From Tubulanus polymorphus (lineage: Eukaryota > Nemertea > Palaeonemertea > Tubulaniformes > Tubulanidae): DNA of 64,000 nt. The position numbers and the translations under genes were made by a program. The stretch is taken from assembly GCF_964204645.1 (NCBI RefSeq), contig NC_134026.1, positions 21,964,650 through 22,028,649 of the forward strand, in the 5' to 3' direction. Shown one piece after another: positions 23,637 to 38,064 of the stretch. The notes under the pieces are model-generated. The model did no database searches. It saw nothing but the letters and a program-made list of their open reading frames with translations, and was not told the DNA's origin. Positions within the stretch are counted from its first letter, which is position 1. Every line of letters starts with the position of its first letter.

Positions 23637-25244
23637 CTAGCAAAATCTTGTTAATCGCCGCGTTGTATGATGAAATGAATGGAACCATCTTCCGTGGAAT
23701 GAAAAAGCTTGTCTGTCGCCTCCGCAAAAATGACGTTCTTCTTATTGACTTACATCACGAAGCACGAAACAGTCGGGCTGAACTCCCGAGGAACTTCTTT
23801 AGCATCACTTTGTTTCTTGAAGACAATCAGATTGCTATTATGCATCCCTTCAGACGACTGGGCTGATTACCAAACACCAGACTAACCGTTCCGCTGTGGT
23901 TTGTTACAACTGCAGAAACTTGAGATATTTCGAACATGATAAAATACCCAACAGACTTCCCCGTTACCCTTTTGCATGATGAAAATAACCGTACCCAAAA
24001 CTACCAAGATTCATCTTGCAAACATTCGGGCATAATTTCAAAACTTAAGCCTTGTTCGATATTCGTTGACTTATTTCAATGGCTAATCCCATCCCTGCAA
24101 TAAAGTCTTCTCGAACGTCTTCAGCAGCGGACCGAATAATCAATACCATTTCCGCTTGCAGCCTAAATCAATACGAGTCTATCGTTCTGAAATGGACGGG
24201 TGAATTGTGATCGAAATTTACAACATTCGTTATTACGCTTAAACCCCGAGTACACAGCCCTGACACATACAGCTGCCAATAGAAAAAACTCAGATCCATG
24301 GTGCCCAGTTGTACTGACAGTTTAAGTGACATAATGGCAAGGAAGATTTTTATATTTTCAGTTGTTTCCATTATTGCTTTTTCAGCTACTTTGGATTTAA
24401 CCCTAGCTCTATGGACTGATTATCTGTACCGGAAACATATAGTCTAGAAGCACACTCTACCACTAACCGAGGAAACAATCAAAAAGGCCCTTTAATGGAT
24501 GTTCAGTTAGCATGTGTTAGGGCCCTAGGTATAAAACTTGTCAGAGCTTTCAAATACATTTGTAGTAATGAGAAATGGTGCTCTCTAAAAACTGAGGCCT
24601 ATTTCACAGAAGTATTTCAGTCATCATAACGCAATGCTAATGACATTTCAAGGAAGTGTTTAGTCGTTTGTGAAAGGGTCCCCGTTCCGCAATCTAGAAA
24701 AACCAGTCCCACGTACAACGGTACGGAATAGAGATATTTCCTTTGATATACCGAGTGGTATTTTTTCCATCCTGCACATGAGAAGATAAAAGCGTTTTTC
24801 GCTATGAAAATCTAAGTTTCCGTTGAGACTATTGGTACGCACGGCACGTAGCGAATCGTTTCAAATTTCAGCGTCATTACATAGGAGTGTGTCAACAAAT
24901 GAACGAGACCGAATTAATCTCGGAATATCGAGGCTGTTTTATGTGCGCCGTTAGAGTTCACCGCGGTCATTCAGTCGAGAAAAAATCGGAATCATGATGC
25001 CATAAATTGACAGTCCGAAAATAATGTAAAATCAAATTCGTCAAAACTTTCCGTAATTTCAGAGCATCCTTCAAGACTTGTAAAACCTTATGCTAATAAC
25101 GTAGCTATCTATGAAACATGGAAGTTCAAATTAGTTATTCAAATATTTCTGTATCATATTATTCTGTTCCTTGGAAAGTTGCGATATTTTCACATGAGTA
25201 TCTAGATTAGACCACTGGGGTCTCATGTGGGTTTAGTACATTTT
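23637..25244. other. No gene assigned
   Basis: Frames of 60-72 codons without recognisable features. No repeats identified. Confidence 0.4.
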
Positions 25245-25630
25245 AGGCCAAAAAAATATATATTCTGTTTCTGGTCAGGCCCATCTGCACAAAATGATGT
25301 GGTGATGGGTTTTTTTTTTAAATTGTTCCTACATTTGACTATCGAGTTTGATGGATTAGTCGACAGGAACAAGTCCGAACGGACGTATAGTAGCCGGCCC
25401 TTTTAAAATTGACATCGATATCAACATGCTTTTGGATTTTTACCGCTAACCTAATCAGACAATAGCAATGGACTAAACTTCCGCGTTTGACCACATCGGC
25501 AACTAGTTGGCGCTAGCGCACGGTGCGCGAATTTCGGAGCCGATTTTTGTTTACGAAAAAAAATTTTGACGCGGGGTTCTAGATCGACACGCGTGCTGAC
25601 CAGAAACAGAATACATTTCTTGTTTGGCCT
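25245..25630. mobile_element. Family G MITE with 34-bp terminal inverted repeats
   Basis: The left end starts AGGCCAAAAAAATATATATT and runs to TTCTGGTCAG at 25278. The right end starts CTGACCAGAAACAG at 25596 and ends TTTGGCCT at 25630. The two match as inverted repeats with few mismatches. The interior (386 bp overall) has no coding capacity. Its right third is CpG-rich. The ends do not resemble those of families A-F. Single copy in the window. Confidence 0.8.
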
Positions 25631-25742
25631 TGTTCTCTCATTTTATTCATTTTGATATATCTGTTTAGTGAAGTTCATCTTTTAGCCAGAATTTTATGTC
25701 ACAGCACTTCGGTTAATTCTTTCGCCGGTACATGCAATCGTT

Positions 25743-26266
25743 TTAGCATTCTTTAGCAAGCTTGACTAACAAATTGACGTTCACAATTACGGAAAATCCC
25801 ATGTATCTATATATTGTAAACACACACGATGAATGTATCTCCGACTTTGATTGGTGAATCTCCACAGTGGCTGTATGGTGCAACCTTGGAAAAATTGATA
25901 CCGAATTGGTTGTTGTTGTAAACGAGTAGCAAAAAATTCCCACTTCCTGAGGACGATAAAACCTGCAGTTTCCCCAATCTACCAAATATGTGACAGGCTT
26001 GCTGATGACATTGATTATAAATTGTCCAACTTTTTTCGTGACAATTACCTTTAAAATACTGTTGGTATTGTTTTTTGTCACAGCATTATCCGAATGATAG
26101 AGCGATCGTAAATGGCAACGACGTGTGCGGTTAGTTATACTTTTCTTAAAGGCATCTGCACGATTGATTAAGCTGGAGTGACGTATGACAATTTCTTTCG
26201 GTTCTGGCTTCAATACAACGACGCCGGCATGACAAGTCTTCTCCCTAGTTGTATCCGGTTTGTCTT
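25743..26266 (-). CDS. Longest open frame in the window, unknown
   Basis: Open on the minus strand from just after a TAA near 26269 to the TAG at 25743, about 174 codons, without an ATG near its 5' end. A start on a TTG at 26213 would give 156 residues. The product would be basic at the N-terminal side (runs of Lys, Arg and Asn), then mixed, ending in a hydrophobic stretch (MGFSVIVNVNLLV) before a short charged tail. I recognise no domain. By a rough stop-frequency estimate, frames of this length arise about once or less by chance in a 64-kb window of this composition, so the evidence is weak. It could also be a decayed transposon-derived or pseudogene frame. It lies just downstream, in the minus sense, of nothing recognisable, and 112 bp from family G. 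Confidence 0.2.
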
Positions 26267-26269
26267 AAG

Positions 26270-27588
26270 CATGTTAAATATTGCCCTTTAATGGAAGCCG
26301 CGCTAATGAACTGGTCGCTGCGAAAACGCCGTCAGAGACTGGCAATTTAAGAGGAAACTGTCGCATTGCGTGCTTGCAGACGATTTAAAACTTGCTGGTT
26401 AGGAGCAGTGGCAGACTGAGACAACTATACTTACCGTCTGGCGTATAACCCTGTTATAATGAACTTATGGCTGAAAAAGAAACTTGTGGCTTTTATCGGA
26501 TAAAGCGAAGCAAGGATTTTTAGAAAATCAGATATAACAATCAGGGGCCATTGCTCTAAAGTTGGTGAGAGCATGGACGTCCATGGTTTGAGCTAGCCGG
26601 TGGTTAAATTCCATGGTGATAATCGAAATTGCATTGTTAATGTGGTGTTTGTCCACCAGTTAACTCTTACCGACTTTTGAGCAACCTGCCTTGGATTTTT
26701 TTTCTCCTTCGAACTTCTTTGTAACGAGGTACCACTTTACTACGGAATGTACAAAAAACCTGCACGAAATTGATGTTAACACACCAGAGAAAAGTTGAAT
26801 ATCTTCGGATAATCTTCTATTCAATCCATCGGTAGGTTGGCGCTATGTTCGAAAAATCGTAAATCAAAAAGATGCTGCTATAGAACGCTAGCTGAAGCCA
26901 TTAGCATTCCTTCTTGACAGACAAAGAAAGCCGCCTTCGGCAGCGCCGGCGAAGAGCAACAGACACGGTAACCAATAACTTCGACAAGTTGATGGAATAA
27001 GAAAACCGCGTTGATGAAAACAAGCCGAAAGTCATGAGTAGGTTAAATAAATGACGCCAGCTCATTGAAATATGACTAGCCTCGATGACAAGACTCATTG
27101 CGGTAAACAGATACCACAGATTACAGGATTACGGCGATAGACATGGAATCTTGTTACTAATCAACTGTGACTCTTGCTGACCCAATTAAGAGTTTTTACC
27201 TGATCACGGACGGACGAGTTGCGTAATCGTTTTTCGGTCAGCTTGTTTGAGGAAAGAACAGCTGAGTCCAACCAGCGTGATGAGGTAAAATGTCGAACAC
27301 GGGTAAATCTGATTTTCATGTAACGAATGAGGCCCAATTTTCTATTATATGCTATGTAGACGGGACATCGAAGAGTGCTCCGACAAGCGACATAAACTAA
27401 TCAAGAGTTATGATTTGACCTGGTCTCCGCTAATATGATATTCACAGCATTACCATGACATTGGTGAGATTGACGTAACCATCTCTGATCCTTTCATCTT
27501 CTGATTTTATTCCAATCATTGGCTTGATTTAAGTTGGCTTTATGTCAATGGCTAAATTTTGGTCATAAATGCGTTTGTTCTGCACTAT
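26270..27588. other. No gene assigned; CpG-rich patches
   Basis: Mixed composition with CpG-richer parts around 26290-26420 and 26900-27000. One 65-codon minus-strand frame, not recognised. Confidence 0.4.
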
Positions 27589-27915
27589 AGCCGCGAGCCA
27601 TTTTGGCCCCTGCCAAATTGGACCCAGCAACCGTTCACACACACACACAGGTAACAAAGGGGCCAGTACCAAATTTGGCTTGACCAAAAATGTCGGACCA
27701 GGTCCCGAACTAAATTTAAGCATGGTCAAATTATTGCATTTGAAATGCGACTTGTTCAGGAAATGACTCTCTTCACTTTGTTTAAGCATTGTTTAGTATC
27801 GAGTGAATGATTTATGCGTGAACACCCTCTCTCCAATTAGGCACGGGCCAAATTTGACCCGGTCCTGATCTGTACCAATGTGACCCGGACCAAATCGTCT
27901 CCGTGTGATCGCGCT
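27589..27915 (-). mobile_element. Family A MITE, full length, diverged
   Basis: Begins AGCCGCGAGCC and ends GTGTGATCGCGCT. Reverse-orientation blocks are in order: CCGTTCACACACAC, GTCGGACCAGG, TAAATTTAAGCA, TTTAGTATCGAGTGAATG, TCTCCAATTAGGCACG, GGGCCAAATTTGACCC. More substitutions than the 14871 copy. The overlapping 86- and 65-codon frames are not genes. Confidence 0.8.
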
Positions 27916-29407
27916 ATTGTCTGTAAGTATTAGAGCCTGAAGCACCGATACTTCACTATCAATTCCCCTGATCGATCATCGAAAGCATTATTCAATGATC
28001 ATCCTGCTGACATTCTACCTCTGAATGACGACCTTTTCGTCTGCGTTAAGGGCAAGATGACAAAATATACCAGATATGCTGTACTTGAAATATGTAGTAT
28101 ATACATATCATAAGGCAGCAATATTTATTCAATAGTCTGGATTAAATATCGATGAATTTTCTTCTACTCATATGTATTTATACGTAAATTCAATTACGCG
28201 TAGTTGTATGATGTAACGTAGCCGATATTCGAACCAGTGGCATTTACAGAATTATGACTGGTACGGAACGTTACTAAGATGACAATGACAAATGGCAATG
28301 TAGGTTTCGAGAATATTGCTCGGCAAAAATATCCAACAATCGATTTTCACACAATTAATCACGAGTAGAACTGACGAAAAACGATCTTAAATACGGGTTC
28401 AGCAACTCGACGGTCACAAGTTTATGAATTAAGCGTAATGTATATCAAAGTAGGACACTACACGATATCATTCTGTATCGATGAAATCTTGGAAGTAAAC
28501 AGAACATACAGAAATTCCCAACATTTGGTGAAAGATCGATGAGTTTCTTACGCATTCAAGTTAAATCTCAAGAATTCAAAAGTGAAGACAGCTTTCATAG
28601 TGGGGAACAGTATAGAATGACAAATGCTGAATTAAACTCCCCCAATCCCCCACGCACCACATTGTTGACGGCCTTCTTATTAACAACATACTCTGGACAC
28701 AGATGTTTCATTAATATATTTCGATTATTATGACGGATATTCTAAGCAAGAAATTTGCATAATACATCTGTTCTCTTCATCACAACTCTACTGGAAATAC
28801 CATCCTCAGGGTAATAGAGCATTTTGTGGCTCGGCGGAGCATGCCAGACATGTCGTCACTTAACAAGGGCAGACATAAATTCAACGGCTATCTCGGGCAA
28901 TGCTGGGGGTTGCTATGTTTAAATTATAACATTCAGTTGTCACAAATTTCAACTGCATAGGCTTGCTTCGCTACATATTGGCGACCAGAATATTTCTGAT
29001 AGGGTAGCAATACTCCACTTCAATAAGTGAATTCCCTAACTCAGTTATCCAAATTCTGCATTTCCAATTTTTAATCAAAACTATACAAAATTCAATTTTA
29101 TACATCTTAATGCCTCATATCATAAAAATTGGACCCAGGAGCTTTTAACCGTGAGTTCACAGTTCATTGAAAATGAACGAATCTTTGTTTTCATAAAACT
29201 GACTGTTATTGATGCCACCTTGTGGGCGTCCAGTGCCTCATCGCACAGCCATGTTTAATCAGAGTCAACTGTCCATATATGTAGATACATCGCTCAACCT
29301 TAGAAACCATTCATCTGCGCGAAGATACTGCCCTGATAAGGCGGAGAACAGTTCGTTTGCACAACGGACCTAATTTACCATTGTCATCGATGTCATCGGA
29401 GAATTAC
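27916..29407. other. No gene assigned; CpG-richer at 28180-28400
   Basis: AT-rich. A 64-codon plus-strand frame is not recognised. No repeats identified. Confidence 0.4.
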
Positions 29408-29770
29408 CATGTACGCAATTTCAGCGAACAACCAATGCCCGAGCGCGTTCATTCCAAGCGAGTAGAGCTCTGTCTGAACTCGGTTCGGAATTATCTCAGT
29501 CCCCCTGCGCCTGATCGATCGTGTACTGGATGAAAACAAGGCTGGATGAATTGAAGACCGAGAACCCGAGAACGAGGACAATGACATGTGATGTGAGAAA
29601 TGACCAGATAACAAGAGGCATGAAATAGCAGATCAGTGACGTATCATAAGCCACAAGTGGATAACTGGATTCTGAACGGCTCACCGAGCCATTTTCCTTA
29701 TCATTCGGTAGTGGCCAGTTTTGATAGCAAATGATGAGCAAAAGTATTAAGAATGTAATCTCAGCGTCTA
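29408..29770 (-). CDS. Candidate exon of a multi-pass membrane protein, with a frame break
   Basis: On the minus strand an acceptor-like ATTATTGCAG ends at 29771, and a frame is then open to a TGA at 29496. The encoded residues start with a hydrophobic FLILLLIICY helix, pass a polar loop rich in Ser, Asn and Glu, and enter a long hydrophobic stretch (MPLVIWSFLTSHVIVLVLG) that could be one or two membrane helices. In the next frame the sequence stays open over 29560-29408 and ends at a donor-like GTAATT (29407-29402). Continuing across the TGA needs a one-base shift near 29510, so this is either a terminal exon or a frameshifted pseudo-exon. The family is not recognised. Support is hydrophobic periodicity, splice-like edges and raised GC. 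Confidence 0.28.
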
Positions 29771-30445
29771 CTGCAATAATGACCTGACAATCACGATGCC
29801 AACCTCCCTAAGTCCAACTCGTAACCTTCACTGATACCTCACCAACGATATCGGTCACAGTATCATCAATTCTTGGGATTTGAGGGATATTTAATCGGAA
29901 TTGGTTAAGAGTATACACTCCATTAGTCGTCCACGTGAGTGTAGGCAATTAGCTGGGCAAAGACATTGCTGATTTAGCTAATCATAAGCTGCCGAACTAC
30001 TAACCTAATAACACTAATGGTTGTGTCGCATCTTACAGTAGGAAATGCAGATAACATAGCAGGTAAGACGTTGATGGGCTATTCCACATGTTTTTTTCTC
30101 AATTGCCAATTAACCTTATAATCCCCCGACGTAACCTCAACATAAGTTCTTTCTACCTGAATGCAGACAGGGTCAACAACCAAAACGTACCCATACTAAA
30201 TAGAAATAATGATAGTAATGAACTTTACAAAAAACTATATAGATGAAAGATAAAGCCATAATTTGCTTCTGTATTATCTCCATTTTTTGCTAACTACTGC
30301 AGCCAGACAAGTACTGATTAACTTTATATTAGCTACAAAGCTCCCTCCGCCATCGTACTACGCCACAACCAATTGAATATTTACTTTTCAATCAGTTCGT
30401 CTACATCACCCGTGTTCTATTTTTTTAGCGCCAGAAATATGATCG
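29771..30445. other. No gene seen
   Basis: AT-rich, CpG-poor, without notable frames or repeats. Confidence 0.4.
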
Positions 30446-30668
30446 TCAGGAAATAATTGTCACGACCGTGGATACGTTGTTAGGCACGTCACCTCGGGTT
30501 ATATCAACAGAGCCAGCTATCGCGAATTGGAACATATTGCGCATCGCTGCTACACGCGCCGCCGTTGATATTCTCCACTCGACGACCTTGGAATTAGCGG
30601 ATACGAAAATCAAAATCCATCGAGACAAACAATCAGTCAATTCGTAGATCACGATCCGACTCTCGTAG
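30446..30668 (-). CDS. Candidate exon, unknown protein
   Basis: Minus-strand frame open from an acceptor-like GGTGTAG (AG at 30670-30669) to a TGA at 30446, 73 codons, in a CpG-rich segment where the other minus-strand frames are closed. The residues include an aromatic and hydrophobic start (a CLSRWILIFVSA stretch), an Ala/Arg-rich middle (TAARVAAMRNMFQFAIAG) and a polar end with an RGD triplet. No domain recognised. The polypyrimidine tract before the acceptor is poor, which lowers confidence. If real, it would be a terminal exon of a minus-strand gene, about 300 bases downstream in that sense of another open segment. Confidence 0.22.
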
Positions 30669-30977
30669 CTACACCTTAGGTGTCGTAAACGAAACTATCT
30701 AAAACCTCTATTGACCAAACGATCCGATCTATAGCGATGTCAATATTTTCAACAAGAGAATAGCACCAGTACATAGCCGCTGCATAAGACGATAAACAAT
30801 TCAGTGCTTCTCATAGGGCGCATGCACTCAAAATCTAATAAATCTTCATCCGTTTATTTGCTAATATCATTCATTTATCATCTGATAATTTGCTCATTAT
30901 CTAATAAGCGAATCTGCAGCTAATCATAGCGGCCCCTTCGACTGATCTCAGTTTAGCAGCAACTTTCTATACGCATT

Positions 30978-31217
30978 TTATAAGTTGGCTCCAATATAAT
31001 GAACATCATCCGTGTATTCAGCAAATAAACGCTGTTTAATTTGCCAAGAAAAAAATCTAAAATCTACGATGAAATCGATATTGTTTTTCGGGTATCTTAT
31101 TTCCAACTGCTTCGTCGTTAATATCAGCGCGCGAGATGGAGCATATACGTTTGATTTATTGGAGAAATCAACCATCTGCTCCGGGAGATAATCTCTCAAT
31201 AAAGAAAGCGCTACTAT
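30978..31217 (-). CDS. Candidate exon, unknown protein
   Basis: A good acceptor-like TTTTCCTGTAG ends at 31218 on the minus strand and is followed by a frame open for 79 codons to a TAA at 30978. The first part (about 30 residues, with an ALSLLRDYLPEQMVDF run) looks like an amphipathic helix followed by a polar turn. The last part is rich in Phe, Asp and Arg. No family recognised. A donor could lie at a GTAGAT or GTATAT inside, so the end is uncertain. Confidence 0.2.
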   Translation of the reverse strand: MVALSLLRDYLPEQMVDFSNKSNVYAPSRALILTTKQLEIRYPKNNIDFIVDFRFFSWQIKQRLFAEYTDDVHYIGANL

Positions 31218-33246
31218 CTACAGGAAAATTTATGCGGAACATTTCTGGATAAAAAGGTCAAAGACGGGACCATCTAACATTGATTCTGCTTCTGTTATCT
31301 TATTTTTATATATCATGACACAAAGAAACAATAGAACTTGAGATACTAATTTCTGTTCATTTATCACATCTTTCCTATGTTTCATATTTCTCACGTTATC
31401 CCCCTAAGTCGAGAAATTTTGGCCTCTTGGCGGACCTGACACCGGACACGATGCCAGTGTTTTACCCGGCACGATTGCATTTAAATTTAAAAGTGCCATT
31501 GTAAGTCATTATCTTAAAGACAAGCTGACACCATCGCGTCTATTTTTGTTATCGAGAAACTGTTACACAGTACGGCGTATACGAATAGAACAAAACAAAC
31601 TATGACGCTCTTGATTGTAAAATGATGAAATCATCCTTCAAATTGACGTAATATCAAAGGCATCATCCGCCCACTGCGGAACACACCTTCAGCCAATCAG
31701 TTAATCAAAAATATCATTCTAAGGCTTAAAAAAAGTTGATACCTAGTTTCTCATTTTCTGCTGAGCTTAAAAGTTGACCCCGCTAGCCGCCAATCTACCC
31801 TATACATTTCTTTTTTTTAAATCATGATCAAACTAACAATAACAGACCCAGCAGTTATAGAAAAGAACTGATTACAAATCTCATCGCAGTTTACATAAGT
31901 GGCCCTGACGTTTAGGAGAAACAAGGTATCATTTTATCAGAGCCTAAGTTTATCTTTAAATCAGACATTAAAATGATACAGACAAGAAAAGTTAACATTA
32001 ACATTATTAGCATAATGATCGGTTTTATACCTGTTCACAGGAAACCAAAGAGGGAAACACCTAGTAATTATTGCCTTCGGTTAACATACAAATTATGTAG
32101 TTCTATAATGCATTAATGAACGTGATAAATGTTCAGGGGAAAATCAAACTAGATTCCTTTATCTTGGAGGTAAAATGATTCACGATAACGGACACCGCCC
32201 TGTTTTATATCAAATTCAGGAATTTTCAATATTGAATAGGAATAGCCAAAGGACTGTCTTCAATATGAACAACCCATATCCGAAGATTCAGATCATTTTG
32301 CAACTGTGACAACAAGAATGCTTTCACGCTATGTTAGAAATGCGAACATTAGAAAATCGATAAGCTGATCAACACTTTGAAATCGAAAATTTGAAGTGTG
32401 TTTTCCCAAACCTTATCTATAAAGGAAGTCATTCAGTTATTTACAATCTACCCTTCATCTCAATCAAAGTCAATAACGAAGTTCAAAATTTATGCATACA
32501 AGCAAATTGAGCAATATCAGACTAGAATATGCAATTTCAGAGATCTGAAGTTCGCGATATATAGAATACTTCATAGAATATGTCAATAAAAGTAGGTTTT
32601 TGGAATGATAGCTAAACAAGAGCGTCATAAAAATTGGTGGGCTAATCGCCACTGTAAAACGAATGGGCCATCTCTTGCGTGAAGGCTTATTTTTGGCGAA
32701 ATTTTCATACATATTTTTAAGTCATATGAACTAAAGACCCCTGCCGAGAAAAATCCACAGTCCGCGATCTACGTCTATTTTAGCTCGCAGTGACAGCGTT
32801 TAGAAACCCGCCGAGCAGGAAATATCTCTTTCTAGTCGCACAACAAAAATTTCCCATTCGAATTGAAAGAATACTGAGACGACGTGTACTGTGCGCGAGC
32901 AAAACCAGGTTGAAGACGTTACTAAAGCATAGGGGGGGTAATTTTTTTAATTTTTTTCTATGTAACGTAACGTATACATAAGAGATACTACTGTTATTGC
33001 GGATCAAGTAACATACTTATGAAATCTTTAAAAAACAAATATAAAAGAATCGTGATATAAGATCGGATTACTTAATGTGTGGCATTTATAGTTTTTTCAG
33101 GAGTTACGCCTTACGATATTAGAAACTACAATAATTTCTAACTGCTAGTATTCATTCGATACAAGGAGAAAAAGCATGGTGCGTTGTCCTGTGCTTGTAA
33201 AACAAAGTGTACGGTAACCCAACCCATGTTCTGACCATTCTAAAGC
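31218..33246. other. No gene assigned; one short exon-like segment at 32784-32908
   Basis: Mostly AT-rich DNA. At 32784-32908 a plus-strand acceptor-like CTATTTTAG and a CCAG/GTTG donor-like edge enclose 125 bases open in one frame (41 basic codons). The donor is weak and the opposite strand is equally open, so I do not call it a gene. Confidence 0.35.
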
Positions 33247-33610
33247 TAGGGACACACGAGCGTATTTTTTCGCCTGATCGCGACGATTAAATTCGCCAGC
33301 GAATTCGCTGACGAAATTATACGCCCGATACGAGCGGGCACACATAGCGACTGGCACTTAGTGAGAGAGGGTTAACAAATCACATGATATCAACAATGCA
33401 TCCTATTGGTTGATAAAGATGGATCGCTCGATCCGATCGCCAGCGTAAATAATCGGCCAAAAATATCAAACATGTTTGATACGGGCGATTCGCCGGGCGA
33501 TCGAGTCGGCCGACGAAATCGTCGTCGCCGTGAGTGGCCACACGAGCGAATTTTTCGGGCGATTTATAAATTCGCCGCGATCGGGCAAAAAAATCAATCG
33601 TGTGCCCCTA
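33247..33610. mobile_element. Family E MITE
   Basis: Ends TAGGGACACACGAGCG on the left and, read from the right, TAGGGGCACACGATTG, both followed by a T-run and a CGCC or GCCC. The word ATTCGCC and its complement GGCGAAT recur in both orientations near both ends, with further CGATCG-type palindromes on the right side. 364 bp, no coding capacity. The 70- and 95-codon frames overlapping it are composition artefacts. One copy in the window. Confidence 0.75.
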
Positions 33611-33736
33611 CCTTAAGCTACAGTGCCATCCAATGCCATCACCATGCAGTCATAGTCATAGTCAGAATGTCGCAATATTATAATTTTTGCTAAATTTCAA
33701 ATATTACTTAATTTGGTTCAAAATTTAAAAGTTTTC
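33611..33736. other. Spacer between family E and the satellite
   Basis: AT-rich, nothing recognised. Confidence 0.4.
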
Positions 33737-34560
33737 AAGACCTAGCATCATAGGCTATATAACATAACAGGGCAGACCTAGCATCACAAGGCTGTGTAAC
33801 ATAACAGGACAGACCTGGCATCATAAGGTTGTATAACATAACAAGACAGACCTGGCATCATAAGGTTGTATAACATAACAGGACGGACCTGGCATCATAA
33901 GGTTGTATAACATAACAGGACAGACCTGGCATCATAAGGCTGTATAACATAACTGGACAGACCTAGCATCATAAGGCTGTATAACATAACCGGACAGACC
34001 TAGCATCATAAGGCTGTGTAACATAACAGCACAGACCTAGCTAGCATCATAAGGCTGTGTAACATAACAGGACAGACCTAGCATCATAAGGCTGTGTAAC
34101 ATAACAGGACAGACATAGCATCATAAGACTGTGTAACATAACCGGACAGACCTAGCATCATAAGGCTGTGTAACATAACAGGAAAGACCTAGCATCATAA
34201 GGCTGTATAACATAACAGGAAAGACCTAGCATCATAAGGCTGTATAACATAACAGGACAGACCTAGCATCATAAGGCTGTGTAACATAACAGGAAAGACC
34301 TAGCATCATAAGGCTGTGTAACATAACAGGACAGACCTAGCATCATAAGGCTGTATAACTTAACAGGAAAGACCTAGCATCATAAGGCTATGTAACATAA
34401 AACAGGACAGACCTAGCATCGTAAGGCTGTATAACATAACAGGACAGACCTAGCATCATAAGGCTGTATAACATAACAGGAAAGACCTAGCATCGTAAGG
34501 CTATGTAACATAAAACAGGACAGACCTAGCATCATAAGGCTGTGTAACTTAACAGGACAG
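33737..34560. repeat. 37-bp tandem satellite, about 22 copies
   Basis: Monomers combine CCTAGCATCATAAGG with CTGTGTAACATAACAGGACA and follow each other head to tail without spacers. Variants include CTGGCATC, GTATAAC, GGAAAG for GGACAG, an extra AA (39-bp monomers near 34395 and 34510) and a 4-base CTAG duplication near 34037. The first monomers are the most diverged. The right-hand part shows higher-order alternation of GGAAAG and GGACAG variants. Confidence 0.97.
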
Positions 34561-37562
<3,002 letters not shown>

Positions 37563-37787
37563 CCAAGCCAAATTTTTGCCCGGATAATGTACGGCCAACC
37601 GTTGACACTGGTGCCAAAATGAGTCCAAGCCTGTTTGACACGCCGGACCAGCCCCTATCAAAATCTAGAGGTGACTCATTACATCACACTTGCCACAGCA
37701 TCAATTCAGTAGCATTTTAAGTAATGGATTGAGTGAATTACGTGTGAACTGATTAGGCACTGGTCGAATTTGAGTCCGATCGCAGCT
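37563..37787 (-). mobile_element. Family A MITE, strongly decayed
   Basis: Reverse-orientation blocks recognisable as CCGTTGACACTGGTGCC, CAAGCCTGTTTG, GCCGGACCAG, GATTGAGTGAAT, GATTAGGCAC and the end GATCGCAGCT. Heavy substitution makes it the oldest-looking near-complete copy. Confidence 0.6.
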
Positions 37788-37949
37788 AAAATCTAAGCTA
37801 CCGCACTCAGATGGGGGGGGATGGATATCTACTATTAGACGCTTGTCCAAGTGTAACGCTATTGAAAAAAATAACTAATTACAAGATGCGAAATTCAAAC
37901 TCAGCTCTCGCACAACTTCAACTTCACACGTATCTATCTATCAGCTTAC

Positions 37950-38064
37950 CGTAAGTTCGCTAAAGTATGTCTACGACTTTGAATACTTCGACTGTGCTGC
38001 GCTTTCAAATCGCGAATATCTCCGAATTCGGCCTGCATCTTGAACAAAACCTCACTCCGCTCGA
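37950..38064 (-). CDS. Candidate internal exon, coiled-coil-like
   Basis: Best splice-supported segment in the window. On the minus strand a T-rich tract leads to an acceptor-like GACGCAG ending at 38065. A strong donor GTAAGC occupies 37949-37944. The 115 bases between are open in one frame, with two bases before the first full codon and two after the last, giving 37 residues. These are mostly Glu, Lys, Arg, Gln and Leu with roughly heptad-spaced hydrophobics (VLFKMQAEFGDIRDLK), as in a coiled-coil linker. I cannot name the family. The opposite strand is open as well (86 codons from 37967), so confirmation needs transcript or homology data. Confidence 0.35.

Noticed and set aside
25980-26010. 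CTGATGA as a hammerhead ribozyme core
   Set aside because: No matching GAAA core and no helices around it.
28220-28245. Minus-strand GGTTCGAAT as a tRNA B box
   Set aside because: The box does not continue with CC, and no cloverleaf could be drawn.
31423-31482. GC-rich stretch with GGACCTGACACCGGACACG as a family A fragment
   Set aside because: Too few shared words and none of the diagnostic blocks.
32784-32908. Plus-strand exon of 125 bp
   Set aside because: The acceptor is acceptable but the donor (GTTGAAG) is weak, the residues are almost all basic and the opposite strand is equally open.
33737-34560. Regular 37-bp repeats as a CRISPR array
   Set aside because: Monomers are contiguous with no unique spacers, in a eukaryotic context, so it is a satellite.
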